Positions 46,944 to 59,141 of a stretch of 64,000 nt of DNA are shown here, in pieces. The position numbers were made by a program, and so were the translations under genes. Each line of letters begins with the position of its first letter. Position 1 is the stretch's first letter. Below the pieces are notes generated by a model, which worked only from the letters and a program-made list of their open reading frames with translations, was not told the DNA's origin and made no database searches. The stretch is from the NCBI RefSeq assembly GCF_918797505.1, contig NC_092796.1, positions 50,784,411 through 50,848,410 of the forward strand. Reading direction: 5' to 3'. Source of the DNA: Bemisia tabaci. Taxonomy: Eukaryota > Arthropoda > Insecta > Hemiptera > Aleyrodidae.

Positions 46944-46977
<34 letters not shown>
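46944..46977. repeat. 34-base poly-A run
   Basis: An uninterrupted A tract placed directly before the truncated CACAGTGG-family relic. It could be a retroposon tail or simple-repeat expansion. Confidence 0.9.
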
Positions 46978-46979
<2 letters not shown>

Positions 46980-47140
46980 TTGAGATTATAAACGTGGTTC
47001 CATTGTTTTTCCTCGTGAAATTATTTTTTAGACATCCCCTTAAAATTTAAAATGTGACGAATTAGACATCAAAATTCGTAGTTATTGTTAAACATTTCAT
47101 GTCCGACCAACTGGTGGACTCGATCCAGATCCACCGCGCG
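46978..47140. mobile_element. right-half relic of the CACAGTGGATCGAGTC family
   Basis: AACATTTCATGTCCGACC and then GGACTCGATCCAGATCCACC match the right part of 19878-20112. The left end is missing. Confidence 0.6.
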
Positions 47141-48768
47141 GCATCTTGCTCCTCTGTACAGCTTGGGTCATTGAATCTACTCAGTATTTGCCCTCAGCGC
47201 AAGTGAACGCGCGTTCTCAAAGGGAAAACGTCCGGTTTGACAGAGGTGGCAACGCCAAAACCACCCCTCCTGCACTCGTGCGGCGGAATTTTCTTCCCCC
47301 AATTTTCCGCTGCACTTGTCTTCCCCTCTAATCAATCCCTCCCTCCCTCCCGCAAACCCTCTCGGTATTTGTGTAATCGATCTCGCTCTGTTAAAATATT
47401 ATCGCAGCAGTGATCGGATCTCGCCGGACGAATTTTATAAGATGATTTCCCGCACGCAGCAGCCTTCGCTCAAGGGGATGTCATCCCCTTGACCATCTAA
47501 CCCTGACTACGACGAGATGGGTGCTGTCGTTTCAACTCCTCCTTCAATGGCTCCTTTTTCGAGGACTTTGCGTAATGCTTGATTCAATGAAAGTCGGGTT
47601 TGAAAGAAATAATTCTGAAACTAAGAAGCCCTAATCTGATTTTGCTTATGAGCACCTAGTTCTGAAAAGAGGTATCACAATAATTAACAAACCTGTTTTA
47701 CGTTTTCACTTTTTTTAATGAATGCATACGGAAAATAATTTTTTCGCTTATTTAATTTTAATAAAATGATATTAATATAATTTAAAGAAGTTGATAACTC
47801 CGTTCCTTGGGATATTAGTGAATACTGAAATGTATCGTACTTCCATTTGAAGCAAATAAACTCCTTATCACCGAGAGATATCTTTGAAAAAATTCTAAAT
47901 TCATAGTTTATAAAAACAAAAAAAACAACTAAGTCCCATTATGTATAAACAAATTTCATCTTTTTTTTTTTAACATACTTTTTTTCTCCAAATTTTACAC
48001 AATAATTGAAGTGCAAATGATCATACCTCAATATTAGCGAAAAAGTTCTCAGTTGTTTGACCCGAAGACGAAGCTTCGATAAAAACGAGTAAATGAAAGC
48101 TACTGTGTGATAACGTTTAACTATAGGAATAATTCTAAGTACATATGACTTCCAGGAAATGTAATAACCCGTACTAGATTCCTGTCAGTGTTCCAGTGTT
48201 AACCATCTCTAAGGTCATGCTTACCAACCGCGTGACGAGCATTGTCAAAAATCAAGCACTAGCTACAAGACCTCCTGAAGATCAGCATGTAATTATTAGA
48301 AATGTAGCACTCAGTAACATTCTTTTTTCCGCGAATGCGTCCTTACACTCTATCATCATTTTGTTTTCTTCTACCTTTGTGAATCCTGAGGGAGGAGGGG
48401 GCATCTTTTGATTAAGTTTTTTTTCCCCTACCTGAAATGCAGCGTTAAGTCTGACGAACCGCGGAGCGCTTGAAGATTAATTTTCATTTAGCACTCATTG
48501 AGAAGAAGCCGCGAATGATAGTCATCAAAACGGGCCACGGTCCCTTGAGCGTAAAATACACCAAGCTTATCTGCTTGACTGCCCGTGTGTGTAATTGGAG
48601 CCCGGTACACTGCTACACATGTACTTTATGTCTCTTTTTTACGTGCCGTACTAATTCGGACCACATTAATTAACCATGACCGGTGTGGTGATGGTGGCGA
48701 ACCTAACAAGTTCTTCCTTTTTCCCGCACTACCCTTCCGTCTAGCTTGAATTACGAGCGGTGTAATTC
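47141..48768. other. no supported gene; one perfect hairpin
   Basis: TCAAGGGGATG (47470-47480), one T, then the exact inverse (47482-47492) make a 23-nt palindrome. Otherwise AT-rich with T runs near 47960. Confidence 0.5.
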
Positions 48769-48836
48769 TTATTTGTTCCTTTGTTTCAGGTCTGCACGGG
48801 ACTTGTCTTTCACTTCAATACACCGACCTGTAAGTC
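48769..48836 (+). other. candidate 40-bp exon with both splice sites
   Basis: A pyrimidine-rich acceptor TTATTTGTTCCTTTGTTTCAG ends at 48789 (its last 20 bases are the tract itself). A 40-bp segment, 48790-48829, is followed by GTAAGT (GT at 48830-48831). Forty bases is not a multiple of three, so this would be a frame-shifting or untranslated micro-exon. It is on the same strand as the recursive-splice-like site at 13403. Confidence 0.35.
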
Positions 48837-50871
48837 TCTCAACTTTCAATCATTTTATATGGAGCTTTCACTCGATTCTCACGCTGAAAAAAGTAAAATA
48901 ATTGTAACTATATTCCTGGCTAATCTCAGTGCTAGTCGAAGCTGAAAGTGTGCAAATACAAAAATCAACAGAACCAATCGAATGCAATATTTAGGATTCG
49001 GAATCCACTAGCTTTTATTTTTAGTGTTTAGGAAATAGACTATATCTTCTAATAATTAGCCAATATGTGCGGCTTTCCACAATGAATCCATTTTGTACCA
49101 AACATATAAAGTACGACCAGCATTCGATGTCCTATCGTTAACTTCCAATGTAAATTCAAGCTAGGTAGTCAAATATACCTGCCATTTTTTAAGTGAGTAT
49201 ATAACTTTAGCAAGTCATCATTTAATTCTAAATCTTTAATTCTTTAATTATTCAATGGAAAGAATATTCCTGCATCCCAACTTCCAAATGAAAAGTGATT
49301 TCAATTGAACGATTATTTTTTTTCAAGCTTTCAGGCATTTGATTACTTTATATGATTTTGCCGAAAGTCATTATTTTATGCTGTTTTACAAGATCCATAC
49401 AAACGGGCATGCACGAGAGTAATAAAACCAAAATTATAAGATTCTGAGCCCAGAAAGAACTCCAAAGAAAAATCGGTTACAAAACGCTTGGTGCGTAGTG
49501 TGAAAATAGCGGACAGCGAATTTGCAGGCGCATCATTATGCTTCTGCAATTAGGCGCGCGTCACATCCAAACATGTGTATTTTCTCAGATTAACTCATTC
49601 TGCAATGACTCCTGCTCCGATGGGTTTCACTTTTGAAACGGAAGAACTATTGTTTCAATTCACTCACAATTAGCAATTTCTATTCCCAGACATTTTATTT
49701 TCTAATCGTTCGAAAGATGGCATATTTTCCCGAACTCTGAGTGATAGGGGAGTTGAATGTGTTGGCACTGCGATTACAATGGAGTTAATCCCGAAAGTTC
49801 TCACTTCAGAGTCGTCCATAAATGGAATTTTTTAAAGATGCCTCTGTGTACATTTCATGATGGTACTCGATCATTCGGGTTTAGCCAGGGTGGTGAAGTG
49901 AAATGAGGCTAAATAAATCTGGATCGGTATCGCCCTCCTTCGGAATGTGGAAACAGGAAGCCACGCCACGACAGAGAGCAGGAAAAGTGGGAAAGCTCTG
50001 CCTCTGAAGTCGCGCCGAGGGGGGGGGGGGGGGGGCAAAAGGAGGGCGCGGAGTGCATTAAGATGGGGTGGCTGCAGACGTGCGTCGAAGGGAGAGGCGG
50101 CGAAGGGGTGACCCGAGGGAGCATTGTTCCCGTCGCTTGGGTCGAGTAAGTAGTATTCAAGAAAAGGGAAATTAATGACTAATATTAATATCGTATTTAT
50201 TATTTTCCCAGTTCCTGCTCGTGACACACACCATCCGGCCACTTCTTTCTATTTTTTTCATTTTTCCGTTTTCCTTTTTTAATTTTAATTCCTTTCGCTT
50301 CTGAAGCAGTTGCCCCGGAGTCCTTCCCTCAAAGATTTATCGAGTCATTATGTGGTGTGCGGTTTTTCTCTTTCTCCGCTTCCTTTTCTGCTCCGCGGGA
50401 GGAAAAAATTCGTTTGACGCCTTTTGCAGCCGTTCGTTTATCTTTGTCCTTGTGTCTTAGCCTCTCGTCCTTTCGTTTTCCCATTTTTGCGGAATTGGAA
50501 AAGCAACGGATTCCCGCGTTCGAGCGCATTTTCCAAGAAGTTCCGGGTATTTGTGATGCAACCACTTTTTCATTCGCGATTAAGAGACGTCCGTTTAGCA
50601 TTCCTCGAAATGCGCGATACCGCTATCTTGCTGTGTTCCAATCTGCAGGAATCCATTTTATTAAATCGGTCAGGGTCTCTTCAATAGGACACAAGTATCA
50701 AGGATGAACGGGAAAAAGTATCAACTCTTTAATTACTCCGGTAATTTCCAATTTCTTTGATTAAAAAGAGAAAAATCGAGAAAACGCTTGCAAGGGCTGT
50801 TTAATTTAATCCCAAGTTTTTATCTTGCGTACTTATTTAGGCATTGTTTTTATTAAAACGAATCTCTTGGT
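48837..50871. other. no supported gene
   Basis: A run of 17 G at 50019-50035. Frames at 49871-50242 (-) and 50357-50707 (+), both under 125 codons, show no domain. Confidence 0.4.
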
Positions 50872-50879
50872 TAAGAAAT

Positions 50880-51765
50880 CAGGACCGGATTAAGGGGGTG
50901 GCCACATGGACCGCGGCCCATGGCGGCAAATCTATAGGGAGCGGCAAATTTTGCAATTTTTTTAAATGTAGGTATAAAAAAAAATCGGATTTAGAAAAAA
51001 AAATTACAATCGAGAAAAGGCGACAAAACTTCTCAATTCCTGAGAGTATAGTAATTTCTAATTTTGTCGTCTTTCAGTGATAAAAGAGACAGCACCTTCA
51101 ATTAGTCGAGTTAAGAGAGAAACCAAACACGCAAGTTGGCCTGGAACGGCGCGACTTGGAGAGAAATGATGACGAGGACTTAAGATGAAAAGGAGAAACC
51201 CTTTGCGTGGCGATCGGCATTTAACATACATTAGCGCCTACAAGAGTGCACGAATACTTCACGCATTGCACCAAACACAGTGCGATCATTGCGATCAGCG
51301 TGAAACGGATAGCGCCTACAAGAATGCATGAATACTTCACGCATTGCGGCAAACACAGTGCGATCAGCGTGAAACGCACAGCGCCTACAAGACTGCGTGA
51401 ATACTTCACGCATTGCGCCAAACACGGTGCGGTCTGCGTGGCGCGGCGGCGGAAGTTAAAATCATTAATCCACATTTATGTTTGTTCTTTCATAATTTTT
51501 TCGTTCATTTCTTATGAATGGAATGCCTTGTCCACACAGAGATAGGTTTACGAAACTTAACTTTCGCGCAAAGTTCCGTGAACTTTTGCTAGTAGTGTTA
51601 CTAGGGCTTTCCCAAAACATGTGTTCAACACGAGTAAACGCGTCTTATGCACCCTCCCCGCTGGCACGCTCACATGATGGTTTTTATTGATGTTTCAAAA
51701 CGAATGAGAAGGGGACGGCAAAATACAGGCGGCCAATGGGCGGCAAGTAGGTAAATCCGGCCCTG
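50880..51765 (+). mobile_element. complete hAT-like MITE with 8-bp TSD
   Basis: 886 bp, with left CAGGACCGGATTAAGG and right AATCCGGCCCTG. TAAGAAAT lies on both sides (50872-50879 and 51766-51773). It is collinear with the reverse of 30469-31309. Three GCGCCTACAA units sit at about 51233-51430. The coding-like frames reported in this span come from the tandem unit. Non-autonomous. Confidence 0.95.
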
Positions 51766-51889
51766 TAAGAAATTGAAAAAAAATAACAAGAATGGCGGAA
51801 GTTGTATGGACATGATTTAAAATGACGGACAATGATATTGAAGTTGCTTGTTTCACCGTGAACTCCATTCGAATCATGCGTACATGATA

Positions 51890-52036
51890 CGCACGCATTG
51901 CGCCAAACAGTGAGGTCGGTGTGGAACGCATTAGCGCCTACCAGATTGCATAAATACTTCTCGCATTACGTCAAACGCAGTGCAAAAACGCACATTAGAG
52001 GCTACAAGACTGCATGAATACTTCACGCACTGCGCG
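51890..52036 (+). repeat. GCGCCTACAA-type units outside the hAT MITE
   Basis: GCATTGCGCCAAACAGTGAG, GCGCCTACCAGATTGCATAA and GGCTACAAGACTGCATGAAT follow one another and match 44262-44404 more closely than the hAT copies. Confidence 0.8.
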
Positions 52037-52196
52037 CTCTAATCGTTGTATTGTAATTTATCGTTGTTGGCTACCATTCACAATCAACATTGAGTCTTTC
52101 AATTTGGCGTTAACCTTTTAAATTCGTGTTGGTATGTACATGATGTATACATAGTAAGAATACTGTGGTGTTGGTTGGTGGTGTTTGTGTTCACTA

Positions 52197-52268
52197 TTAT
52201 TATCCGGATTTCTTTTTCATCCGGATCGGGCCCGGCACCAATTAATCCGGATAATCCAGAGTCCAGCA
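52197..52268 (-). mobile_element. pogo/Tigger-like terminal sequence, opposite end
   Basis: TTATCCGGATTTC ... ATTAATCCGGATAATCCAG, then AGTCCAGC. The inverse reads like the 44130 end. With the units at 51890-52036 in between, this looks like the right part of a non-autonomous pogo-like element whose left part is seen at 44130-44404. Confidence 0.5.
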
Positions 52269-53038
52269 GAGAAAACATTACGAGCTCACGGTTCGCGTCA
52301 TCGCGCTTCAAAGTTTCATGATCGCAGCACGGAACGTCCATTGCAAGTACGAATAGTTGTAACGCAGCGCACGTCGTCAAGAGCAGCATCGGTTCGCGCG
52401 CTTCATCGGCAGCATCAAGCAGTGCATTGATGCAGCTCACGGACGATCATTCACGCTACGAATAGGTTGTATGTACTCGCTAGAGTTCGCACTGGATTCT
52501 TTACCCTTGCGATTTTGGGCCGCAAACTTAACTTACGCGGGCCAGCAATGAGTCCCAAAAATGAACTGGTTTTCGCGTCTCTCATCACCACGAGTTCCCA
52601 CAGGGACCATTCATTAAAACACATAATTCATAACTCGTCCGCGCTTCACCTGTTGTGGGAAATCGCTCAATTTACATGCTCCGCGAGGCGGACTCGCCTA
52701 GCCAGATTATTCTGATCAGTCGAGCTGGTTTTTAGGGGTTTTCGTATTTTTCGAGGAATTTCGGCAGCGATGGAGCTTCGTTCCGTCTCTTTGCGTCGGT
52801 TTGCGCATCGCTGCGATGACTACAATCATCAAGTTCTCAACGCAGGAACCACCAGACCGTGCTACATTACTAATTACTACCGACTTCATAAGGTTGGAAG
52901 TCGGGGTTTCTTTCCTCATAAAACGCTCGTTTTTTTGTAAATCTTTTTGATTTTGTGCCATGCAGCTTTACAAAAAGCGTTTATATTGAACTCTTCAAAG
53001 GCTAGGCGTAATTTTCTGAAATCAATTATTGTCAGGAA
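52269..53038. other. no supported gene
   Basis: Moderately GC-rich with small frames on both strands (64-113 codons), no domain. Confidence 0.35.
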
Positions 53039-53264
53039 CACTGGAAAAAAACACATTGGATCTAGAGTCCAGACTCTTGAAAACATCGACAAGAAAAAAT
53101 ACTCTTGATTCAATCAGATTTAAGCTTAAATCAAAAGGAAATCCGCTCAAATTAAGAGGCTTGGTTCTTGATTTAAGTTTAAATCTGATTGAATCGAGAG
53201 TATACTTTCTTGTCGATGTTTTTAAGAGTCTGGACTCTAGATCCAATGTGGTTTTTTTCCAGTG
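53039..53264. mobile_element. MITE, CACTGGAAAAAACACATTGG family, intact ends
   Basis: CACTGGAAAAAAACACATTG and TTTTTTTCCAGTG. Inner inverted CTTGATTCAATCAGATTT. 226 bp. It folds along nearly its full length. No obvious target duplication. Confidence 0.92.
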
Positions 53265-56018
53265 TTCAATTGCTCTATAAAAAATAGAATGTTGGCGGAA
53301 ATTTTGAAACGTCGCATGGCGCTTGAGATACCTCAGCCGGAAGGTGACGACACCGTTCGTGGCAAAGCATCGAGGTGCAATCGGAAGCTGTCGGAGGGCA
53401 CCAGAGGACAAGGACCGCGGCAGGACCCCGGTCTCCCATTTTTTTGTCGCCGACTTCGACTAGGTGGGTGCGAAGCTCGGTTGCTCAGTTGCTCAGTGAT
53501 CTCGGCCTCTCGTCGTCGTCTGAATCGATGCGTGAAACAAAACTGATTGTCTCATATCCGCTCGCATCCGAGGAGGATGAGGGAATCGAAAGGGAATCAC
53601 AAAGCACCGCACTTGGTCGCGTGGAGCTGAGCACTTTCCTCCTTTTTCCGATTTCGATTCCGGAGTCCCGGGTCTGCGCGGGGGAGGGGGCGGGGGAGCT
53701 CGAAAGCCCCTCTATTCCGCTATTACTGCACCGAAATCCGGCAGTGCAGTGAGTTCCAGCCCTGGGCCGTACTCTAATTTTCTAGTTGGTCGCCCCTCCG
53801 TCGCCCGGCGTTGCCGATAACCCGCGGTTCACCCCTCGTCACCCTTTTGACGCAATCGAGGAACCTCGTTATGTCCTTCGTTGCACCCGCAGCGACATCA
53901 AATGGACGTATGTATGCTAAAAGGAACTATGTGCATTGTAAACATATCAAACTGAGGAAGGCTGAGTTTTCAGCCGAAACGTTTTGGTTTTATTTGGGAA
54001 ATTTCAGCCGTGTTGCCCTCTTTTTAAATTGTTTTTTTAATTGTGTATCTTGTCTGGGGCTGCGGAGCGTCAATCATATCTTATGTACATATGGTTTACG
54101 TGTGGTATAGTTCCTTTTAACATAAATATGTCCAAATATGAAAATTGAAAAAAATCAAAAATTCTGTCACTTCTCGACGTCCTTCTTGAATAATCACAGC
54201 AACGCATTATGACCACATTCTGCAATAGGGGACTACTATTTCTGGCTTATTTTATATCTGTATGACGTAAGTTTCGCTATGCAGCAAAAGTGTGCTTCAA
54301 TGGATGAGCCATAAGTAGTAACTCCTTGTTGCAATATGAAGTCACTCTTATCTTTTGTTGCATATTTAGCGACATCAGATGGGCATTTAAAAGTAAAAAT
54401 AAATTACAAAAATGAGTGAAAATTGTTTCATCAATTGTGAGCTGATGATCATATGACCGAAAGAACTTTTCTTCTTCCTCTTCTTCCTTTTCAAAGGGTC
54501 GATGCTGCATTTTTTTCTGGCTACCCCATCTTTCAGCCTCTCACTACGATTATTGCCTCTAGCGAAGATTTGAAAACGGGAAAACTAAAGTTTTCTACGC
54601 AACAATAAATTAGTTTCAACATAGGTACTTGTATTTTCCGTTAAGAATATAATGCCGAGCAAAATTGGTATTTTTACGTTTGAGATAAAGTGGAAATATG
54701 GAGTGTGAAACATTCTAAATATGTTGTATTTGAGTTACCCTGCCAATAGAAAGGCTACCATGATACATGGTGTAATGCCTGCAAAATGTGTTGGGAAAAA
54801 TCTTCCGTGTTTTTAAATTTGTTTTAAAAAATTTTGCATACATATAAATTATCTCTATCCTTCTAAAATGAATCGATAAATCTTTCGATGGATATATTTT
54901 TCGATAAAGTCAGTGTTTTCTATTTCTTAAATTGCTCAAATTTCTGAGCTTTATAATCATTCGATTCATTGTCGTCATAGACGTGCATGTTTCACTCAAC
55001 CAGGTTTGGTTTTTGCGATACCTCTATAAGTTCCTAATAATTTTTCTGAGAGAAGTGTCAACTGAAGGGGTCAGCTGACGTATAAATAACAATATGATCC
55101 GATTTTCATTCCTAAATGGTGACGCGGCAACATGGGAGAAGCTTCCAGCTTGCTCGTAATCATGACGGTATAATTGAAGACGCCTTCCCTTCTTCTTCGT
55201 GTCCCTGAGGGAGGAAGTTCAACCGATTACGTCATCTTGAAGACAATTCCCTTCCTCCTGGCCCGGGTCGTCCCTTGCCGTCGCACTCTCTCTTTTGTTT
55301 ATATTGCCCCCTGCAGTCACATCTCTGCCGCATGCGCCACGTGATAACGAACGTAATTAGAGTTTAATCAAGCATACGCAACGATCCAGCCTCTTTGAAA
55401 CACCGACGTTTTTGAATTCATGAAGCTTTAGATCGGAAGCCGTTCATGCCTCTGTGAAAGGGGATGGCCGGCGATGGGTTTTTGAATACCCAGGTCCTTA
55501 ACACCCGAAGAGGCACATTTGAGGACAGCTTTGGTAAAAGGGCCTATACAGCTTGCAATGCTCTACTAAGATTGTCCGACTTAGCTCTTCATACAACTGG
55601 TCCATCTAAAAGCTTCGCGATGCATTTTTCTTCAAATAAGATCTGAATTTCTCCTCGTTTTTCTATAAAAATAATTTGGCTTCGACATAATAATTTATTC
55701 TTCTGTAATCCATACATGTGAAACTGCACCATCTTGGCCGCATGAGGAAGGTTTAGAGGCCCTTTTAGCGAAGACGTCCTCCCACAGGAGGAAATCATCA
55801 GAGACCAGGAATTTTAAAATTCTGCCTTTTGTTTTAAGAAAATTAAGTGTATTATTACATTGTTAGTTTAATCATGTTGTTTTGTCGTTCCTTCATTCTC
55901 ACTTTCACACTCTTCAGTCCTACAGTATAAAAGCAACGAAAATACTCAATCAATCTATCATTTTTTTTAAAATTACGAAAGTCCTATACCGTGCAGACTG
56001 AATGAAAATGGACAATTG
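53265..56018. other. no supported gene; GC-rich patch and A/T-rich remainder
   Basis: 53330-53830 is GC-rich with 94- and 125-codon frames lacking domains. 54120-55060 is AT-rich. 55130-55350 is mixed. No terminal repeats were seen apart from the ribozyme-like motif listed separately. Confidence 0.4.
53952..53980 (+). other. hammerhead-like core motif
   Basis: CTGAGGA, one extra A, stem GGCTGA / TCAGCC with loop GTTT, then GAAAC. This is the CUGANGA - stem II - GAAAC order of hammerhead ribozymes, often found at ends of Penelope-like and other retroelements. The extra A and the lack of a clear stem III with a UH cleavage site argue that it is a relic, if it is one at all. Confidence 0.3.
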
Positions 56019-56450
56019 TCAGCCTCCAATGGTGTAGTGATAATAGCGGTGACCCTATGAACAAGAGATCCCGGGTTCGATTCCCGCGGCCAAGCACTGG
56101 AAAAAAAACACATTGGATCTAGAGTCCAGACTCTTGAAAACATCGACAAGAAAAAATACTCTTGATTCAATCAGATTTAAGCTTACTTCAAGAACCAAGC
56201 CTCTTAATTTGAGCGGATTTCCTTTTGATTTGAGCTTAAATCTGATTGAATCAAGAGTCCTTTTCTTGTCAATGTTTTCAAGAGTCTGGACTCTAGATCC
56301 AATGTGGTCTTTTTTCCAGTGAGTGATCTGAGTTATTTGATGGTCTTAGGCAATGATCACCTGGGGTGGGGGTAATCAGCGTGGGATTATCCAATGGACA
56401 TAGATATAGAGATAGCTATAGAGATAGAGATATTTGAGACTTGGTAAAAA
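56019..56450 (+). mobile_element. tRNA-derived SINE (family 1), split by a MITE
   Basis: GGTGTAGTGATAATAGCGG (56031) and B box GGTTCGATTCCC (56074-56085), then a 227-bp MITE, then the SINE body GGCAATGATCACCTGG ... AGCGTGGGATTATCCAAT ... TTTGAGACTTGGTAAA in the same order as 17255-17430. A short ATAGAG microsatellite (56399-56434) has grown inside the body. Confidence 0.85.
56095..56321. mobile_element. MITE, CACTGGAAAAAACACATTGG family, nested in SINE
   Basis: CACTGGAAAAAAAACACATT and TTTTTTCCAGTG, 227 bp. It lies just after the SINE B box. The insertion dates this MITE as younger than that SINE copy. Confidence 0.92.
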
Positions 56451-58488
56451 AATTAAATTATAATAAAAAATTTAAAAAATCGGCTTTTAAATGGTGAAGG
56501 AAAAGCGAGTTTAGGCAAAGAAGAGACAGAGCCTCACTGTAGTCTGACTCTGGGTAAAGTGAAGGATCTTAATGTGGGAGCGGGAAACGGTTCGTTTTGT
56601 GCGGGGGCTCCATTATTCAAATGAAAGGCCCGAATTCGAGCCGCTGATGGATGGGCACTTAACCGGGGAGAAGAATCGGCATTGGTTGATAATCGGGTCC
56701 GATTACTTGCCATTTCCGCATCGGGAAATATGCCGGGCTCAACACCCAAGAGCAACAGCGGCCGAGATTGATGGTGGTCGTAGTGCCCGCCCGGAGGAGT
56801 CGGACCATAAACTCGGGATGAAATATTTTCCCGATCGAATATTCAAGGAGGATCCCGACCCCCAACCCAACCCCGGTCCCGGTCTCGAGACAGACACGGC
56901 TCACTGAATCCACCAGACGTCCGACTTCCTCCGCGCAAGACGCGGGGAAAAAACTCATGAATACTTACCCTAAATCTTGCACAAAAGCCAACAGAGTGTT
57001 CTTCCTTCGAGCCGAATGTTTCTTCAATCTGGCGATCTGTGATCATTCTTGGGGATGGGGTCATCCGACTACAAAAATTCGAAATTGAATTTTTGATATG
57101 TCGCAGGCAAATAACCAAATTAGACCTGTTACCTGGTTAGCTTTTACTATTTTATGTTATATACTCTTAAATTAATAGTGCTAAATATGTATTACATAGA
57201 TGTGCTCAATAATAATTTTAAAAAAAGACCTTTTATCAAATGCCGAGGCAGATGGTTAAAGTTTGACTTTTCACGAAGTTTTGTACACTGAACTTTTTTC
57301 TTGAGATATTATTTTGACTTAAAGTGTCGTTCCTTGTCGACATAATTTGGTTTTTTTAAAGATAAATTCGTGCAAATTCAACTTAAAGTCCTTTTTTAAG
57401 TTTAAGAAACGTTATTTTGCTATCATTAAGTTTAAGTTAAAAAAAGGATTGCAAAAAACGGTTTCTCGCGTTTTCGGGGGGGGGGGGGGCAGAGTTACCC
57501 TTGGAGTGAAATTCACTCCGGACGTCTTTTCTAGGCCTCTAAAAGGCTCCATAAAGTTTCAAGAAAAAAAGCTGCTTCTTCATCTGCCATGTTCAGAACA
57601 CGGAATCACCAAATCATAATGCAACTGCACGCTTTCTACCGAAGGAAGAATGATCTCAAGTAGCTGCAGTTTTATTCTTTAGAACACAAGGGACTTCTCC
57701 GTAGAAAAGTCGAAATCCAATTTTTTTACTCAACACGACACGAATCGCTCCTTCAGAAGCATATTTTCGTGGGCGGTCACAAATAACATGAGTACCACGT
57801 TATTAGAGCTGAAAACTCTAGTAGAGATTTTGTCATAAATTAAAGCTGTCCATATAACTTCTCCTTTGTTCCACAAAAGATATCTTCAACAAGTTCAACC
57901 ATCGGAAATCAAACTAAAAAATGATCAACTTTCGATATCCCGTACGCGCGTTGCCCAATTGGGCACAGACTTTAATCAAAACTAAAGGTTATAATACCTG
58001 CTCGGAATGTCCGGTTTCGACAACCGAATGCAAACGGTGGTCCTGGGCCATATGAGGCCTTGTAGTCAGAATAATCCTGGAAACACGTCATGCCATTCTT
58101 AGTGTCAAAACTGGCTGTAACCTATCATAACATATGACGCATCACGACCAGACGGGTTAAACTGGCCCAGGTCCACTCCTCTGGGTGGATGTCCCTTTCC
58201 TTGACCGTGACCGCACCAGCGCTACTCACCGACCGTCTTCCATTAAAGTGACCCCCAGTCTGAGTTGAGGCCCAAAATTTCAAGATTTTTCTGAGCTCTG
58301 CGTTCAGTGTTGTCAGGTTAGAGTGACATACACTCTTATATTCTTGTGTTCTCTACGGTTTCAAAGAATTTTTTTAGGCATATTTGTTTGGAAATAATCA
58401 TTTTATTATAATAAATACTGCAAATGCACTCAAAGCTGAGGCACTGAGCGTGAGGATTTTATGTAAATCGCATGCATCTTGTCAAGAT
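56451..58488. other. no supported gene
   Basis: 56570-56950 is GC-rich with 99- and 111-codon frames lacking domains. 13 G at 57477-57489. The rest is AT-rich. Confidence 0.4.
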
Positions 58489-58613
58489 TCGTCGACCCTT
58501 TTGACGCAAGGGCGTATCTCAATTTTCACGTGAGTCCTATTCTCCGTCTAACTCTGTGCTTTCTGGGGCTCACGTACAAACTGAGATACACCCTTATGTC
58601 AGAGGGGCGATGA
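58489..58613. mobile_element. short fold-back MITE, AAGGGCGTATCTCA family
   Basis: Left arm CCCTTTTGACGCAAGGGCGT, then ATCTCAATTTTCACGTGAG. The right arm is its inverse with changes (CTGAGATACACCCTTATGTC, AGAGGGGC). One long hairpin of about 125 nt. Half-copy at 24364. Confidence 0.8.
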
Positions 58614-58889
58614 ATTAGCAGGTATAATTGAAATTGGATTACATTTTGCAAGAAGGAGCCACTATCCCTGGCTCTTCCATGAAAGCACATATATGCATAG
58701 GGAAACCAATGGCATGTATGTTGTTTCTAAAATGGGCCAGAAATAGTGGTTCCTTTTTGCAAAAAGTGATCCAATCAAAAGTCCTAAAAACGTATCGGCA
58801 AGTACCGTGTTCTTGTCACATTTTGCATCGTACGGTATGAGGATATTATTTAAATCAGACAATAATGATGCGTACGCAAGTTCCTCATG
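58614..58889. other. no gene or recognisable repeat
   Basis: Short unique stretch between MITEs. Confidence 0.4.
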
Positions 58890-59141
58890 CTGCTGTACTA
58901 AGGAAGAACCCGTATGATCCTTCAGACGATGCCAAATTTCCTCCGATAAAAATCGAATTTACTGGGAAAATTGTGAATATTATTTTCCAAAGTTTTCAGA
59001 CAATTTTGTACGCAATTTAATCTAAAATGTCTGAATATTTCAAGGAAAAATATTCATGAATGTTGTCAAAAATACCGATTTTATCAAGGTAAATTTGGCA
59101 ACTCTCGAATGTTCATACGGCGTTCTTCCTTAGCACGGCGG
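58890..59141. mobile_element. fold-back MITE, CTAAGGAAG family
   Basis: CTGCTGTACTAAGGAAGAAC and GTTCTTCCTTAGCACGGCGG; inner GCCAAATTTCC / TTTGGCAAC. 252 bp. Confidence 0.88.

Noticed and set aside
51221..51545. Repeated Cys-containing frames on both strands
   Set aside because: They are translations of the three tandem GCGCCTACAA units in a non-coding hAT MITE.
53022..53411. 129-codon frame repeated in similar form at 56113 and 61324
   Set aside because: These are read-throughs of the CACTGGAAAA MITE and not a protein family.
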